6,482 nt of DNA from Methylococcales bacterium (GTDB lineage Bacteria > Pseudomonadota > Gammaproteobacteria > Methylococcales > Methylomonadaceae): assembly GCA_023134955.1 (NCBI GenBank), contig JAGLUC010000075.1, forward strand, positions 1 through 6,482, written 5' to 3'. Both the position numbers and the translations under genes were made by a program. The notes under the pieces were generated by a model that was not told where the DNA came from, made no database searches, and worked only from the letters and a program-made list of their open reading frames with translations. Below are positions 5,452 through 6,482 of the stretch, in pieces (within the stretch, counting starts at the first letter, position 1; every line of letters starts with the position of its first letter).

Positions 5452-6482
5452 ATGGATGACAATAAAAAGAAAGCGCTGGGCGCAGCGTTAATGCAAATTG
5501 AGAAACAGTTTGGTAAAGGCTCTGTTATGCGTATGGGTGACGTTTCGTCGTCTGGCATTGAAGTGGTTTCAACAGGGTCTTTAGCTTTAGATATAGCGTT
5601 AGGTGCTGGTGGATTACCTAGAGGTCGAGTTGTTGAGATTTATGGACCAGAATCATCAGGTAAAACAACCATGACACTGGAAACTATTGCACAAATGCAA
5701 AAACTGGGTGGAACGGCTGCCTTTATTGATGCTGAACATGCTTTAGACCCTGCATATGCTGAAAAAATTGGTATTAATTTAGATGATTTGTTAATTTCTC
5801 AGCCTGATACGGGGGAGCAAGCGTTAGAAATTACCGATATGCTGGTACGCTCAGGTGCTGTTGATATGATTGTCGTGGATTCAGTGGCTGCTTTGACACC
5901 TAAGGCAGAAATCGAAGGCGATATGGGTGATTCTCATATGGGTCTACAAGCTAGATTAATGTCACAAGCATTGAGAAAACTAACTTCTAATATCAAACGC
6001 TCAAATACATTAGTTATCTTTATTAATCAATTACGCATGAAAATTGGGGTAATGTTTGGCAATCCAGAAACTACCACAGGCGGCAATGCCTTAAAATTTT
6101 ATGCTTCTGTACGCCTAGATATTCGACGTATTGGTGCGATTAAAAAAGGCGATGAAGTTATCGGTAACGAGACTCGTGTAAAAGTGGTAAAAAATAAGGT
6201 TGCACCACCATTTAAACAGGCTGAATTTGAAATTATTTATGGAGAAGGGGTTTCTTTTTTAGGTGAATTGGTTGATTTGGGTGTCAAGTATGGTCTTATT
6301 AATAAAGCAGGATCATGGTATAGCTATGGTGATGAAAAAATTGGTCAGGGTAAGGACAACGTTAAGATTTTTCTAAAAGATAACCCCGATAAAGCGCAAG
6401 AAATTGAAGATAAAATTCGCGCAGCAGCTTTTGGTACTAAGGATGATATTGAAGATGCAGATACTAAGTCTAAATCTAAATC
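5452..6482 (+). CDS. recA: Recombinase RecA, 3' end cut by window edge
   Basis: RecA is the DNA-dependent ATPase that forms filaments on single-stranded DNA. It drives homologous strand exchange and stimulates LexA self-cleavage in the SOS response. The visible 343 residues show the Walker A loop GPESSGKT (65-72, K71), catalytic E95 in FIDAEHALDP and Walker B VDMIVVDS (D143). They also show the L1 region EGDMGDSHMGLQARLM and the L2 loop from FINQLRMKIGVMFGNPETTTGGN, so the core is intact. Numbering runs one behind E. coli RecA (353 residues), so only a short acidic or polar tail should be missing. The start is ATG at 5452, matching the family N-terminus. No good Shine-Dalgarno precedes it. 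A two-codon reading frame (ATG GGC TAA, 5440-5448) ends three bases upstream. The downstream neighbour, often recX, is outside the window. Confidence 0.98.
   Translation, partial: MDDNKKKALGAALMQIEKQFGKGSVMRMGDVSSSGIEVVSTGSLALDIALGAGGLPRGRVVEIYGPESSGKTTMTLETIAQMQKLGGTAAFIDAEHALDPAYAEKIGINLDDLLISQPDTGEQALEITDMLVRSGAVDMIVVDSVAALTPKAEIEGDMGDSHMGLQARLMSQALRKLTSNIKRSNTLVIFINQLRMKIGVMFGNPETTTGGNALKFYASVRLDIRRIGAIKKGDEVIGNETRVKVVKNKVAPPFKQAEFEIIYGEGVSFLGELVDLGVKYGLINKAGSWYSYGDEKIGQGKDNVKIFLKDNPDKAQEIEDKIRAAAFGTKDDIEDADTKSKSK

Noticed and set aside
5277..5459. 60-residue frame from TTG overlapping the recA start
   Set aside because: It has no recognisable domain and only a rare start codon. It covers the likely recA promoter. 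A purine run upstream gives some ribosome-site support, so it is not fully excluded.

Overview
The window looks like chromosomal DNA of an AT-rich gammaproteobacterium. The best marker is recA at the right edge. Its N-terminus (MDDNKKKALGAALMQIEKQFGKGS) and core are of gammaproteobacterial type. The lipoboxes and an outer-membrane beta-barrel protein confirm a Gram-negative envelope. A methanotroph-like (Methylococcales) or sulfur-oxidising relative is possible, but that rests on general impression only.

Layout from left to right. Bases 1-429 hold no convincing gene. They carry a long nested palindrome (about 102-253, core arms 126-149 and 201-224) that could fold into a cloverleaf, followed by a leader with another inverted repeat (301-308 / 365-372). 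Next is a tight operon on the + strand (430-1703): a three-helix membrane microprotein, a YhbQ-like GIY-YIG domain protein and a calcineurin-like metallophosphoesterase.

A second + strand operon (1783-3760) starts with a near-perfect Shine-Dalgarno. It encodes a lipoprotein with two rhodanese domains, a CcdA/DsbD-like thiol-electron transporter of the inner membrane, and a thioredoxin-fold lipoprotein with a CSAC site. The genes are 2 bp apart or overlap by 4 bp. Together they read as a complete envelope thiol or sulfane-sulfur relay: cytosolic electrons pass through the CcdA-like protein to the anchored thioredoxin, and from there possibly to the rhodanese. This is the most interesting part of the window. 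The first two genes look more GC-rich than everything around them.

A convergent gene on the - strand (3855-4922) encodes an unrecognised, very AT-rich outer-membrane beta-barrel protein with its own good promoter. A 529-bp intergenic region (4923-5451) separates it from divergent recA and carries a 9-bp tandem repeat and candidate promoters. The recA gene (5452 onward) runs off the right edge just before its expected C-terminus.
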